Position numbers and translations under genes: made by a program. The notes beneath the pieces are model-generated. The model was given only the letters and a program-made list of their open reading frames with translations. It did not search any database and was not told the DNA's origin. From Lacrimispora xylanolytica (GTDB taxonomy: Bacteria; Bacillota; Clostridia; Lachnospirales; Lachnospiraceae), in assembly GCF_026723765.1 (NCBI RefSeq), contig NZ_CP113524.1:3643001-3707000 (forward strand): DNA of 64,000 nucleotides, written 5' to 3'. Numbering within the stretch: the first letter of the stretch is position 1; every line of letters starts with the position of its first letter. Below are positions 33,378 through 42,018 of this stretch, piece by piece.

Positions 33378-36026
33378 CTAGGCTTTATGAAAGCTTTCCG
33401 AGGACATGGTCTCCACCAGCTCATCGGCTTCCAATAAGGACTTAGGCAACTCACTCCGGATAAACTCTAAGGCGCATATTACGTTTAAGCACCACTGTGC
33501 CACAAAGTTGGTGCTGATCCAGGGAATTTCAGTAAGCTGCTTATGATTTCCTTTGTTATTTTGCGTGGTGATCTGAAACCCATTGTGATTTCCTTCACAA
33601 ATCATGGCATGAAGCAGATGGCGCCAGGTGGTCTTAGCAAGGGTTTCATCCTTTAAATACCAAGCTCCATAAGCTCCCATGGCAGCCGCCATAAAAGGAA
33701 GAGAAAATTCCCTGTCTCCAATGATTCCCCCGGATTCTTCTAGCTGCTGTTGTCTTGGCAGATAGTAAAACCTTCCGTAATCTGCCATCATCTCCTTCCA
33801 CTCTTCATCTCCCATCAAATCTGCCATTTCCATAAAAATCTGTGGCGCTCCCATGCAGATTTGAAGGTGGGTGCCACCTGCTGCCCGCTCTCCAATGTAG
33901 CGAAGATGTACGGTTTCTGGATCAAATTCGAAATCAGGTCCTGATATCAGCTTTAAGGGGGCCTTTTTAATATCCTCCATACCAATCTGAATTTTCTTTA
34001 AATACCCTTCATCTAAAAAACGTTCCCACTGGGTCAGCCAGTTGGCGCAAAGAGAAGACCAGTCAGGTCCGCTTCTGGCATGACTTGGAAAGATCATTTC
34101 TTCTTTCTTATAAAAATCTGCCAGTGGGTCCTTTTGAAGGAAGGTCAACTCATTGTCCTTTAACTCTAAAAAGATGTCCTCCAGCCGGTAATCACCTGTC
34201 ATGTAGTAATAATACCGGTGGTGGGCAGCCATGGCAATGCGGGCCTCCTTGCAGGGGCATCCCCAATGACGGACATTGTGGCGGGAGCCAAGTCCTTTAT
34301 ATTTGCCCATATGATACACATCCACCTCAGAGGCATGACGGGTCAGCTTCTCTGCCAAAGTAAATATCTCCGGACGCCCGGTCCGCAGGAAAGAAAGCCA
34401 AAGCCATAAGGTGGGAACCAGCTCCGTATTATCCCAGGCATAGCCTCCCATATCGTAACGCCACTGATGACGCTCCGGGTCATAGGTATGCATGAAATCT
34501 CCATAATTAAACAGTCCGTACCAGTTTCTCTGTTCTACCTCATTTTGATAAAACTGAACGGCACAGTCCAGCTGATCCTCAAGCCATGCTTCCACCTCAG
34601 TCTTCCTTTCCGGCAAAGACCAATGACCAAATGCATCCAGATTATGATAATATTCCGGTTCTCCCACATACTGGGGCGGATTCGTGACTGCCTTGGAAAA
34701 ACCGGATAATTCTTCTTCCGTGGGAATCATACTCTTATGAAATGAAATGGAATACTGGCTGGTGGAAGCAATTCCATAAGGAGTAGCACCTTTATAATCA
34801 TAGCCCTCGTAATAGACCTGATTATATCCTCTATCTGTGTAATGTCTGAAATCCATGGCTTCCGCCCCCGGACTATACAGCCATATGGTTGCTTCTGCTT
34901 CTTCCATCGTAAGTCCCCGAAAGGTATAGCCGGACGGATAGGTCTGCCAGAAATCCCGAATAGAACAATGAACGCTTCCATTCTCTCCTCCAAAGGCAGC
35001 CCCTCCCATGGTCCTCTGTCCATGGAGACTGTCCAGATAGCAGCAATCTGGGATAGCGGTCTTTTTCTTAATCCGAAAATGGCTGGGACTGTCCTGACAG
35101 AAATCATACTCATCCCAAAATGGCATATCCTGCATTACCTGTTCTACGGTTTCTAACTCACTGCCTTTTAGCTCCAGACGCTCTCCATTCATCTGAGCCT
35201 TATAAATCTCTGAAGGAACTCTGGGACGCCAGGTGAGAAGCTCTGCCATGGTCTCATGAAATATGCCGTTATCTCCTTCAAACATCACATGACGGTTATA
35301 CATGGGGCCTGACAAGGGAACTTGAAACGTTAGGCCGATTCCTTTTAAGAAATCCTTATTCTCATCTCCGTCGTATAAAAAGGTATGGGTAAAGGAAAGC
35401 TCACTGCTGTTAAGTCCTACATACATTCGAATAATAAATGGAATCTTTTTATCACCGTCAGAAGATACGTGACTTCCCCGGTATTTTACGACTGCCCTTA
35501 ACGGTCCCGTCTCTTCCAGTGAAACCTCTTCCACCATACCCTGATACCTTTTTTCCAGTTTACCAGTTTTACTTCCTATGGCAATGGGTTCTTCCAATAA
35601 GAGAACGGGACAGGCCTTCCCGGCTCTTTTCACTCCATTTACGAGGACTTCATCAAAGAGGTAATCTCCGGCATTTGGAATGTGGATGCAAAGGTTTCCT
35701 GCCTCCACATAAAAGCCTGACTGGGCTTCTTTTACCTGAAGGCCCGAATCGCTGTCTTTAGATTCATAGCCAGCTTTTTCCTTTAACAGCACTTCAATGG
35801 TTTCCGTCAGTTCATCGGCACATGCAGTATGGGCTGACCATTTGACCGTACCATCCGGCCAGAACGCTGTGATTCTGGACTGCATGGGAACGGTTCTTCC
35901 GTTCTCATTTTTAAGCTCATATCCCGTTTCCTTCTTGCACGCTCCCTGCTGCCACATACATCCCCATGTGGTATAACCTGTCTTCTGTCTGTTTCCTAGA
36001 TTATGCAGCTTCACTTTTTCCTCCAT
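33378..36026 (-). CDS. Exo-rhamnogalacturonan lyase family protein (PL26/YetA-like)
   Basis: This 882-aa protein resembles B. subtilis YetA and the fungal exo-rhamnogalacturonan lyase PcRGLX (PL26). The N-terminal half (about 1-420) is strand-rich, with SRITAFWPDGTVKWSAHTA near the start. The second half is an (alpha/alpha) barrel-like region with NWYGLFNYGDFMHTYDPE, YAWDNTELVPTLWLW and RHNVRHWGCPCKEARIAMAAHHRYYYY. No signal peptide is seen. It stands between the importer genes and the PL11-CE12 gene, consistent with trimming imported rhamnogalacturonan from one end. Family assignment is from overall pattern; activity is inferred. Confidence 0.82.
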   Translation of the reverse strand: MEEKVKLHNLGNRQKTGYTTWGCMWQQGACKKETGYELKNENGRTVPMQSRITAFWPDGTVKWSAHTACADELTETIEVLLKEKAGYESKDSDSGLQVKEAQSGFYVEAGNLCIHIPNAGDYLFDEVLVNGVKRAGKACPVLLLEEPIAIGSKTGKLEKRYQGMVEEVSLEETGPLRAVVKYRGSHVSSDGDKKIPFIIRMYVGLNSSELSFTHTFLYDGDENKDFLKGIGLTFQVPLSGPMYNRHVMFEGDNGIFHETMAELLTWRPRVPSEIYKAQMNGERLELKGSELETVEQVMQDMPFWDEYDFCQDSPSHFRIKKKTAIPDCCYLDSLHGQRTMGGAAFGGENGSVHCSIRDFWQTYPSGYTFRGLTMEEAEATIWLYSPGAEAMDFRHYTDRGYNQVYYEGYDYKGATPYGIASTSQYSISFHKSMIPTEEELSGFSKAVTNPPQYVGEPEYYHNLDAFGHWSLPERKTEVEAWLEDQLDCAVQFYQNEVEQRNWYGLFNYGDFMHTYDPERHQWRYDMGGYAWDNTELVPTLWLWLSFLRTGRPEIFTLAEKLTRHASEVDVYHMGKYKGLGSRHNVRHWGCPCKEARIAMAAHHRYYYYMTGDYRLEDIFLELKDNELTFLQKDPLADFYKKEEMIFPSHARSGPDWSSLCANWLTQWERFLDEGYLKKIQIGMEDIKKAPLKLISGPDFEFDPETVHLRYIGERAAGGTHLQICMGAPQIFMEMADLMGDEEWKEMMADYGRFYYLPRQQQLEESGGIIGDREFSLPFMAAAMGAYGAWYLKDETLAKTTWRHLLHAMICEGNHNGFQITTQNNKGNHKQLTEIPWISTNFVAQWCLNVICALEFIRSELPKSLLEADELVETMSSESFHKA

Positions 36027-36071
36027 CTGCGCCTGTTTGACGCTTCCATTCCTTTCACTCTACGATAAAAC

Positions 36072-36107
36072 AGGCGGTACAGTCCCTGCAAAGGGTCTGT
36101 ACCGCCT
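36072..36107 (-). terminator. Intercistronic hairpin downstream of the solute-binding gene
   Basis: AGGCGGTACAG (36072-36082) pairs perfectly with CTGTACCGCCT (36097-36107). It lies between the binding-protein gene and the PL26-like gene without a T run. Such hairpins usually protect the upstream message and lower expression of the genes behind it. Confidence 0.65.
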
Positions 36108-36129
36108 ATGTTCAACCACCTCGCAGTAT

Positions 36130-37719
36130 CTACTTCGCAGTATCCTGCTGATATAATTCATTGATTTCTTTAACCAGTCTGTCACCGCCACGGTCTAACC
36201 ACTGCTTTGCGGCAGCATCAAAACCGGCATCGTCAATCTGCCCGCAGATGTACTGGGTTCTGGCATCGTCAATGATCTGCTCGATGTCAGTTCCAACTTC
36301 TGCATTGACTACGGAGTTAGCCAGATATCCAAGTGCCGGGTTATAAATGGCAACTTTTTTATTCTTTGCAATGGCTTCTTCCTGAGCAATTGTGCTTTCC
36401 TGTTTTTCCAGGGTTGGACTGGTTGGAGTTAAGTTTGGAATATAAGCAATAACGGAATTTAATCCTACGTTTGGTGTCTGCTGTACTTCCAGTTTATTTC
36501 TCATCACTACTTTGCCAGCTTCATTTTTATCATAGGTAACGCCTTCCAGGCCGTAATCAGCCAGAACCATCATCTCATCGTCACACATTTTGTCTAAGAA
36601 GTGAAGACAGTTCTTTACATCATCTTCTGTTTTCGCTCCAGCCTTTGTGATCAGATAAAAGCCATTAAATCCACTGGTTGCAAGAGTTTTATCATTGACT
36701 GGTCCAACTAAGGTCATGGTAGCTGTTTTTGTAGGATCTACTACAGATTTTACATCGTTTTGAATGTAGTAATTCCAGATTCTCTTTGCACCATCCATAA
36801 CATCAACAAATGCCCCTGCTTCTCCTTTTTTACAAGCATCTCCAAAGGTGCCGGAGTCTACCGTTGCCCAGTCCTTACGGATCAGGCCGTCGTCATAGAT
36901 CTTTTTGATCCATTTTAAAGCTTCCCGGTACTCCTTTGTCTGGTGCACAGGAACCAGCTTTCCATCCTGTTCTACCCATTTGTTTCCGGTTCCGAACCAG
37001 GTCTGCATAATATCAATGGGACCTACATACTTGGTCATTTCAAGACCATAGGTATCGTCTTTTCCATTGCCATCGGGATCTTCATAGGTGAATTTGTAAA
37101 GCATATTATAAACATCTTCAGCCGTCTTAGGCGGCTCTGTAATGCCTACCTTTTCCGCCCAGTCGGTACGGTAGGAAAAGCCGTAGCGTCCGATTTCTCT
37201 GGCACGGTAAAGAGCGATGACCTTACCATCTACAGTGACAGCTTTTAACACATTGGGATCTGCTTTGGAAAGGTTTGGATAGCTTTCTGTATCCTTTAAA
37301 AATTCAGTTAAATCCCAGAAAGCGCCTTTCTTTGCCGCATCTACCACATTGGCAGTCAGATCACCGCTGCCGGTAACAATCATAGGCATATTGTCTTTAT
37401 CCATAAGGACGAGGCCAAGCTTCTCCTTGTAGGTATCATTGGCTTCTCTTCTCCACTCCACCTGGGTATTGGTATGCTCTTCGTATTGCTTGATAACCTC
37501 ATCGGAATGGTCATTCTTTAACTCGGTACCGTAAAACTGAGGCACCATAATGGAGATATTTGCCTTTCCGCCTTCTGCCCCGGACTGCGCTGCCCCCGCA
37601 GTTGTCTGTCCGGATTCTCCCGAAGTCTGTCCGGTTGTCTTGCTTCCACACCCCGCAAGTAATACCATGGAACCGGCAAGAGTCATTGCCATTGCTTTTT
37701 TCCACACCTTTTTCATCAT
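36130..37719 (-). CDS. Extracellular solute-binding lipoprotein, LplA type
   Basis: This 529-aa lipoprotein is the receptor of the LplABC/YtcQ-type oligosaccharide importer. The signal peptide ends at the lipobox LLAGCGSK (about residue 24). The long family form is clear from IMVPQFYGTELKNDHSDEVIKQYEEHTNTQVEW, the calcium-like YEDPDGNGKDDTYGLEM and the C-terminal KQWLDRGGDRLVKEINELY. AAGGAGAAG precedes two adjacent ATG codons. The ATPase is not encoded here, as is usual for this type, which shares a general MsmX-like ATPase. The cargo is probably rhamnogalacturonan oligomers, judged by the neighbouring enzymes. Confidence 0.93.
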   Translation of the reverse strand: MMKKVWKKAMAMTLAGSMVLLAGCGSKTTGQTSGESGQTTAGAAQSGAEGGKANISIMVPQFYGTELKNDHSDEVIKQYEEHTNTQVEWRREANDTYKEKLGLVLMDKDNMPMIVTGSGDLTANVVDAAKKGAFWDLTEFLKDTESYPNLSKADPNVLKAVTVDGKVIALYRAREIGRYGFSYRTDWAEKVGITEPPKTAEDVYNMLYKFTYEDPDGNGKDDTYGLEMTKYVGPIDIMQTWFGTGNKWVEQDGKLVPVHQTKEYREALKWIKKIYDDGLIRKDWATVDSGTFGDACKKGEAGAFVDVMDGAKRIWNYYIQNDVKSVVDPTKTATMTLVGPVNDKTLATSGFNGFYLITKAGAKTEDDVKNCLHFLDKMCDDEMMVLADYGLEGVTYDKNEAGKVVMRNKLEVQQTPNVGLNSVIAYIPNLTPTSPTLEKQESTIAQEEAIAKNKKVAIYNPALGYLANSVVNAEVGTDIEQIIDDARTQYICGQIDDAGFDAAAKQWLDRGGDRLVKEINELYQQDTAK

Positions 37720-37744
37720 AACACTTCTCCTTTTAACATTTTAT

Positions 37745-38647
37745 TTATCCTTTTACAGAGCCAACCATAACGCCCTGTGTAAAGTACTTCTGAACGAAGG
37801 GGTAAATCAGCAGAATGGGGATGGTCGCAACCACGGTGGTTGCCATCTTTACTGCTTTCTGAGGCGGCATACCAAAGGCACCCCAGTCAAAACCACTGTC
37901 ATTTGCCACACTGGAAGTGAGGAAAATGATTCTTCTTAATACAATCTGAATGACCTCCTTATTGCTGTCGGAAATATACATCATCGCATTGAAATAGGAA
38001 TTCCAGTGGGTTACTGCATAAAATAGAGCCACACTTGCAAGAACAGGCTTTGAAAGAGGCAGAATGATTTTAATAAACGTCTGCCCGTCGTTGCAGCCAT
38101 CCATTCTGGCGGCCTCTTCAAGCTCCATGGGAAGCCCCTGGAAGTAGTTCTTTATAATGATCATATTAAAGGGATTGATTGCCCCTGGAAGCCACAGTGC
38201 CCAGAAGGTATTCTTTAAATGCAGCACGTTTGCCACCAGCATATACATAGGAACCATACCTCCTGTAAAGAGCATGGTGATGATTACCATGTTGGTGAAA
38301 AATCTTCTTCCCTTAAAATACGGTCTTGACAGCGGATAGGCAAGAGTCGCGGATAAGGTCATATTGATGATAACTCCTACAAACGTAACAAAAGCAGAAT
38401 TCATCAGACCCTTTATTGCATCGCCTGTCTTAAATATGTACTGATACGCATTCAGGGAAATGGTACGGGGAAACAGAAAGAATGCCCGCTCGGTAAGCTC
38501 CCGCTCGGTGGCAAAGGAGCCTGCCACAATATATACAAATGGAAGCAGTGTGATCAGTGCAAATGCCCCTACAAAGAGGTAAATCAATATCTGTACCAGC
38601 TGATCTCCAGGACTTCTTTTTATCTTTAACGCTTTTGTCTTAGCCAT
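37745..38647 (-). CDS. ABC sugar importer permease, LplC/YtcP type
   Basis: This 300-aa inner-membrane permease has six membrane segments. The EAA loop for ATPase contact is EEAARMDGCNDGQTFIKIILPLSKP. The C-terminus VQKYFTQGVMVGSVKG is typical of this subfamily. GGGAGG precedes the ATG. It lies between the second permease (15 bases upstream) and the binding protein (25 bases downstream). Confidence 0.95.
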   Translation of the reverse strand: MAKTKALKIKRSPGDQLVQILIYLFVGAFALITLLPFVYIVAGSFATERELTERAFFLFPRTISLNAYQYIFKTGDAIKGLMNSAFVTFVGVIINMTLSATLAYPLSRPYFKGRRFFTNMVIITMLFTGGMVPMYMLVANVLHLKNTFWALWLPGAINPFNMIIIKNYFQGLPMELEEAARMDGCNDGQTFIKIILPLSKPVLASVALFYAVTHWNSYFNAMMYISDSNKEVIQIVLRRIIFLTSSVANDSGFDWGAFGMPPQKAVKMATTVVATIPILLIYPFVQKYFTQGVMVGSVKG

Positions 38648-38662
38648 TTTAAAACCTCCCGA

Positions 38663-39631
38663 TCAATAAAATCCTGATTCTCCAAACATTTTCGCCAGCT
38701 TATTGGCCCCCAGTACCATGATCATACTGACCACGGATTTAAACATGCCTGCTGCCGTTGCCAGGGAATAGCTGCCGTTTACAACACCCTTTGTATAGAT
38801 GTAGGTATCAAACACATCGGACACTCCCCGGTTCATAGAATTTTGCATCAGGAAAATCTGCTCATATCCCGTATTTAATATGGTTCCAACCCGCAGGATC
38901 AGCATAATGACAATGGTGGAACGAATGGCTGGAAGCGTAATATGCCACATCTTCTGCCACCGGTTTGCCCCGTCTACCTCTGCTGCTTCATAAAGCTGAA
39001 CATCAACGCCAGACAGCGCCGCCAGGAAAATAATGGTTCCATAGCCGGTTTCCTTCCACATGCTCTGACCCACGATCATGGATACAAAGAGCTTGGGATT
39101 TGACATGATATCAGGGGCATGGTTCCTGCCAAATATTTCCACCAGCCAATGGTATACCAGACCATCGGTGGTGCTAAATAGCTGGGCGGTCAAGGCTGCC
39201 ACAATTACCATGGAAATAAAATGTGGAATATAGACCATGGTCTGTGCCACTCTCCGAAACATCATGTTCTTGATTTCATTTAACAGAAGCGCCAGAATAA
39301 TAGGCGCCGGAAAATAAAAAATCAAGTTCGCTATAGAGATTGACAATGTATTTGTTAAAACCCGGACAAAATCAGGCCCAGTGAAAAACTTCTGAAACAC
39401 AGACAGTCCTGCAAAAGGACTGTGAATAAACGCCCCCAGCATTGTGTCTCCGTTATAAGGACTGAATTCCTGAAATGCCATGATCAGTCCGCCCATGGGC
39501 AGATAACTGAATACAAGCATGTAGATAACTCCGGGAATTATCATAATGTAAAGCCACTTATGAGCTTGAAGCGTTTGCTTTATGGTCCCTGCCCTGGGCT
39601 TCGTTTTTACAGGCATTGCGTTCTGACTCAT
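38663..39631 (-). CDS. ABC sugar importer permease, LplB type
   Basis: This 322-aa permease is the first gene of the importer operon. It has the membrane segment WLYIMIIPGVIYMLVFSYLPMGGLIMAF and the EAA loop YEAAEVDGANRWQKMWHITLPAI. I start it at 39631, where GGAGGAGGAGAGAGA lies upstream. A start 23 codons earlier would include that ribosome site in the coding region. The promoter is expected in the 120 bases before it, downstream of the regulator's terminator. Confidence 0.94.
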   Translation of the reverse strand: MSQNAMPVKTKPRAGTIKQTLQAHKWLYIMIIPGVIYMLVFSYLPMGGLIMAFQEFSPYNGDTMLGAFIHSPFAGLSVFQKFFTGPDFVRVLTNTLSISIANLIFYFPAPIILALLLNEIKNMMFRRVAQTMVYIPHFISMVIVAALTAQLFSTTDGLVYHWLVEIFGRNHAPDIMSNPKLFVSMIVGQSMWKETGYGTIIFLAALSGVDVQLYEAAEVDGANRWQKMWHITLPAIRSTIVIMLILRVGTILNTGYEQIFLMQNSMNRGVSDVFDTYIYTKGVVNGSYSLATAAGMFKSVVSMIMVLGANKLAKMFGESGFY

Positions 39632-39753
39632 TCTCTCTCCTCCTCCACTTTTTGGGGGACATCTATTTTGCCTCCCCTTGGTGAAGTTATCGTACATCAC
39701 GCTTCCCGCTTTTGTAAATAATCATTATCAAACCTGTTTATTTTCATAAAAAC

Positions 39754-39793
39754 AGCCCCGATCCCCTGTGAATCACAAGGTTTTATCGGGGCT
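39754..39793 (-). terminator. Terminator of the regulator operon
   Basis: On the minus strand AGCCCCGAT pairs with ATCGGGGCT around a loop, followed by GTTTTTATG. It separates the AraC-type regulator from the importer operon. Confidence 0.8.
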
Positions 39794-39831
39794 TGTACCA
39801 CTCGATTATCATTTTATTTCCAGGGCTTATC

Positions 39832-42018
39832 CTATTCTTTATGCTCTTTCCGGTAAGCGGAAGGGGTTGTCCCCACCTGGTTTTTAAAAAAGCGGATAAA
39901 ATTCTGGACGTTATTATAATTTAATCTGGCTGAAATATCGGCGATAGAGTCTGTGGAAGTCAAAAGCATATACTTTGCTATTTTAAGCTTTTCTTCATTG
40001 ACCATGTCTGTAAATGACAATCCCTTTTCTTTTTTTAAGACCCTGCTGATATAATTGGGATGATAGCTTAAGGCATCGGCACATTCATTCAGGCTTATAT
40101 TTCCGTTCTTGTCTTTGATCATTCTCGTTACTTCTTTAACAATATCAGAAGAGCCAGCAGCTCTCGCCTCTGAAAGGGCTGTCATCACAGGATTCAATAT
40201 CTCTTCCATTATAAATGAGACCAGCTCTTTCTGCCCGTATACATTAGAAGCCTTTGTCAGCACGTTATACTGGTCACTTCCAAAGAGATCCGTAAGGGAC
40301 AGGGAGGCTCTGGCTGGTATATCAAGGACAGCCGTAAGCAGCCTGGTAATATAGAACGTCCGCTCCATACCGGAGGCGCCTTTCATCTCCATTCTGCCCA
40401 TAATCAGCTCCAAAAGCCTTTTTGCCTCTTCCTCATTTAAGCTGTCCACCGAGTGGATCAGTTCATCTTCCATAATCATATCGTAGACATTGCCAGCCGG
40501 ATCCATGAGAGAATAATCATCGTAAAGGACCAGAGAAGAACCATTCTCATTGCGGTCATGGTTCTTGCTGTGAAGCGCTTCAGAGCATTCCTCGTAGGCT
40601 CTGCCTGTATGAGTCAGCTTATGAAAGGTACGGCTGATGCCAAATGCCACTGGATAACCGTAAATCTCCATCACGTGGTCCTTAATCTGCTTGTAGACAA
40701 GAGCCGTTTTATTATCCACCTCAAGATCGTCATTTTCTCCAATGATAAAAAGAGCCATATGCCCATGGATGACTGGGGATACGAAAAATGCCTCTCTCAC
40801 TCCTTCCGGCAGGTTCATTAAGATCTCCCGGTTGATCTCATCTCTTTCTTCCCTTGTCACCGGGGGGTTTTTTTCTTCAAACTTACAGGAAATGGCGATC
40901 AGCCGGTAAGAGCTCCAGGCTTCCATTCCATACTTTTTCATGGTCTCCTGTATCTTTTCCATGCTTAACTCACCCTTTAACAGATTGGATAAGAAAAGCT
41001 CCCGGATCTGCGCATTCTGGTCATCTACAAACTTCTGAAGCATTAAGACCGGCTTTGAAAAGGCGATGGCTGCAACTCTTAAAACAATAAGAATGACTCC
41101 AAAAATACCAATGATAGCAATGGAGGCCAGAACAAAGGGGATTCCTTCCCGGTTCATCTTCGCTGTATCCACACCAGTGATGTAGGTCAGACCATTTCCT
41201 CCGGATTCCATGACGCTTAGACGAAAGTTTTTCCCCCCTGTAGAGGCATAGGTTCCGCTTTTCACCCCTCCTCCTTCTAAGGAGGCACGATACGCCTTAG
41301 TAAGAGCCGGATTCGTCTCCATCAGCACTTTTCCATTGCTAAGTACAGTCACATCGTAGCCAAGCTTTCGGTAAGGCTCGGATAGGTTTTCCAGCCGTTC
41401 CGTATCCAAGCGGACCGTCAGTACATAAACCGTTCCCACACTGCTGTACTCTTCCTTTACAACAAGAAGCTCACCAGCCGTGTCCACAAATCCCGATTCC
41501 TTTACCGTACCCTCATAAGGGCTGGCAGTATCCATCCGGTTTAACCAGTAAAGGGACAAAGGGATCTCCTTTTGTTCTTCTAAAAAAGCTTCTACCTCTG
41601 ATAAGTTTTTTAAATCCTTGATGGGATACATCCCATATTTGTTTAAGACCCAGCCCTCCTTTACATTCATGAAGTTATAAAAGCTCACATATTTAGAGAG
41701 AAAATAATTTCCCTGAAGCATGTTTTGGGCCTGCTTTAATTCCTTATACTTGGAATAAGGTACTTCCTTTTGGTTCACCAGCCATTTCACCGAGGTGCTG
41801 CCGGTGCTGTCTAAGTAATATTCCCGAATGGAGGAAAATACATTTTCATATTCGTTTGCAACACTTTTGCAGTAGGAATCAAGAGCCTGTCCGCTCTTAC
41901 TGTTCTCCCCCTTAACATAAATATAGTAAGATACGATTCCCATAACAATCAAAGGAACCGTCACCAGCAAAAGAAACTGCAAAAACAAGCGGTTCTCGTA
42001 TTTTACATTATTCTTCAA
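39832..42018 (-). CDS. Membrane-anchored AraC-family regulator (YesS-like)
   Basis: This regulator of about 728 aa resembles B. subtilis YesS, which controls rhamnogalacturonan genes. A membrane segment near the N-terminus (FLQFLLLVTVPLIVMGIVSYYIYV) and a second at about 280-310 (FVLASIAIIGIFGVILIVL) enclose an external sensor domain. The C-terminal 100 residues are the AraC helix-turn-helix pair (SLNECADALSYHPNYISRVLKKEKG and SIADISARLNYNNVQNFIRFFKNQVGTTPSAYRK). I prefer a TTG start at 42018 with AGGA upstream, overlapping the GH2 stop by 11 bases. A frame open to 42066 adds 16 residues without hydrophobic character. It probably activates the importer and enzyme operons in response to pectic sugars. 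Confidence 0.88.
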   Translation of the reverse strand: MKNNVKYENRLFLQFLLLVTVPLIVMGIVSYYIYVKGENSKSGQALDSYCKSVANEYENVFSSIREYYLDSTGSTSVKWLVNQKEVPYSKYKELKQAQNMLQGNYFLSKYVSFYNFMNVKEGWVLNKYGMYPIKDLKNLSEVEAFLEEQKEIPLSLYWLNRMDTASPYEGTVKESGFVDTAGELLVVKEEYSSVGTVYVLTVRLDTERLENLSEPYRKLGYDVTVLSNGKVLMETNPALTKAYRASLEGGGVKSGTYASTGGKNFRLSVMESGGNGLTYITGVDTAKMNREGIPFVLASIAIIGIFGVILIVLRVAAIAFSKPVLMLQKFVDDQNAQIRELFLSNLLKGELSMEKIQETMKKYGMEAWSSYRLIAISCKFEEKNPPVTREERDEINREILMNLPEGVREAFFVSPVIHGHMALFIIGENDDLEVDNKTALVYKQIKDHVMEIYGYPVAFGISRTFHKLTHTGRAYEECSEALHSKNHDRNENGSSLVLYDDYSLMDPAGNVYDMIMEDELIHSVDSLNEEEAKRLLELIMGRMEMKGASGMERTFYITRLLTAVLDIPARASLSLTDLFGSDQYNVLTKASNVYGQKELVSFIMEEILNPVMTALSEARAAGSSDIVKEVTRMIKDKNGNISLNECADALSYHPNYISRVLKKEKGLSFTDMVNEEKLKIAKYMLLTSTDSIADISARLNYNNVQNFIRFFKNQVGTTPSAYRKEHKE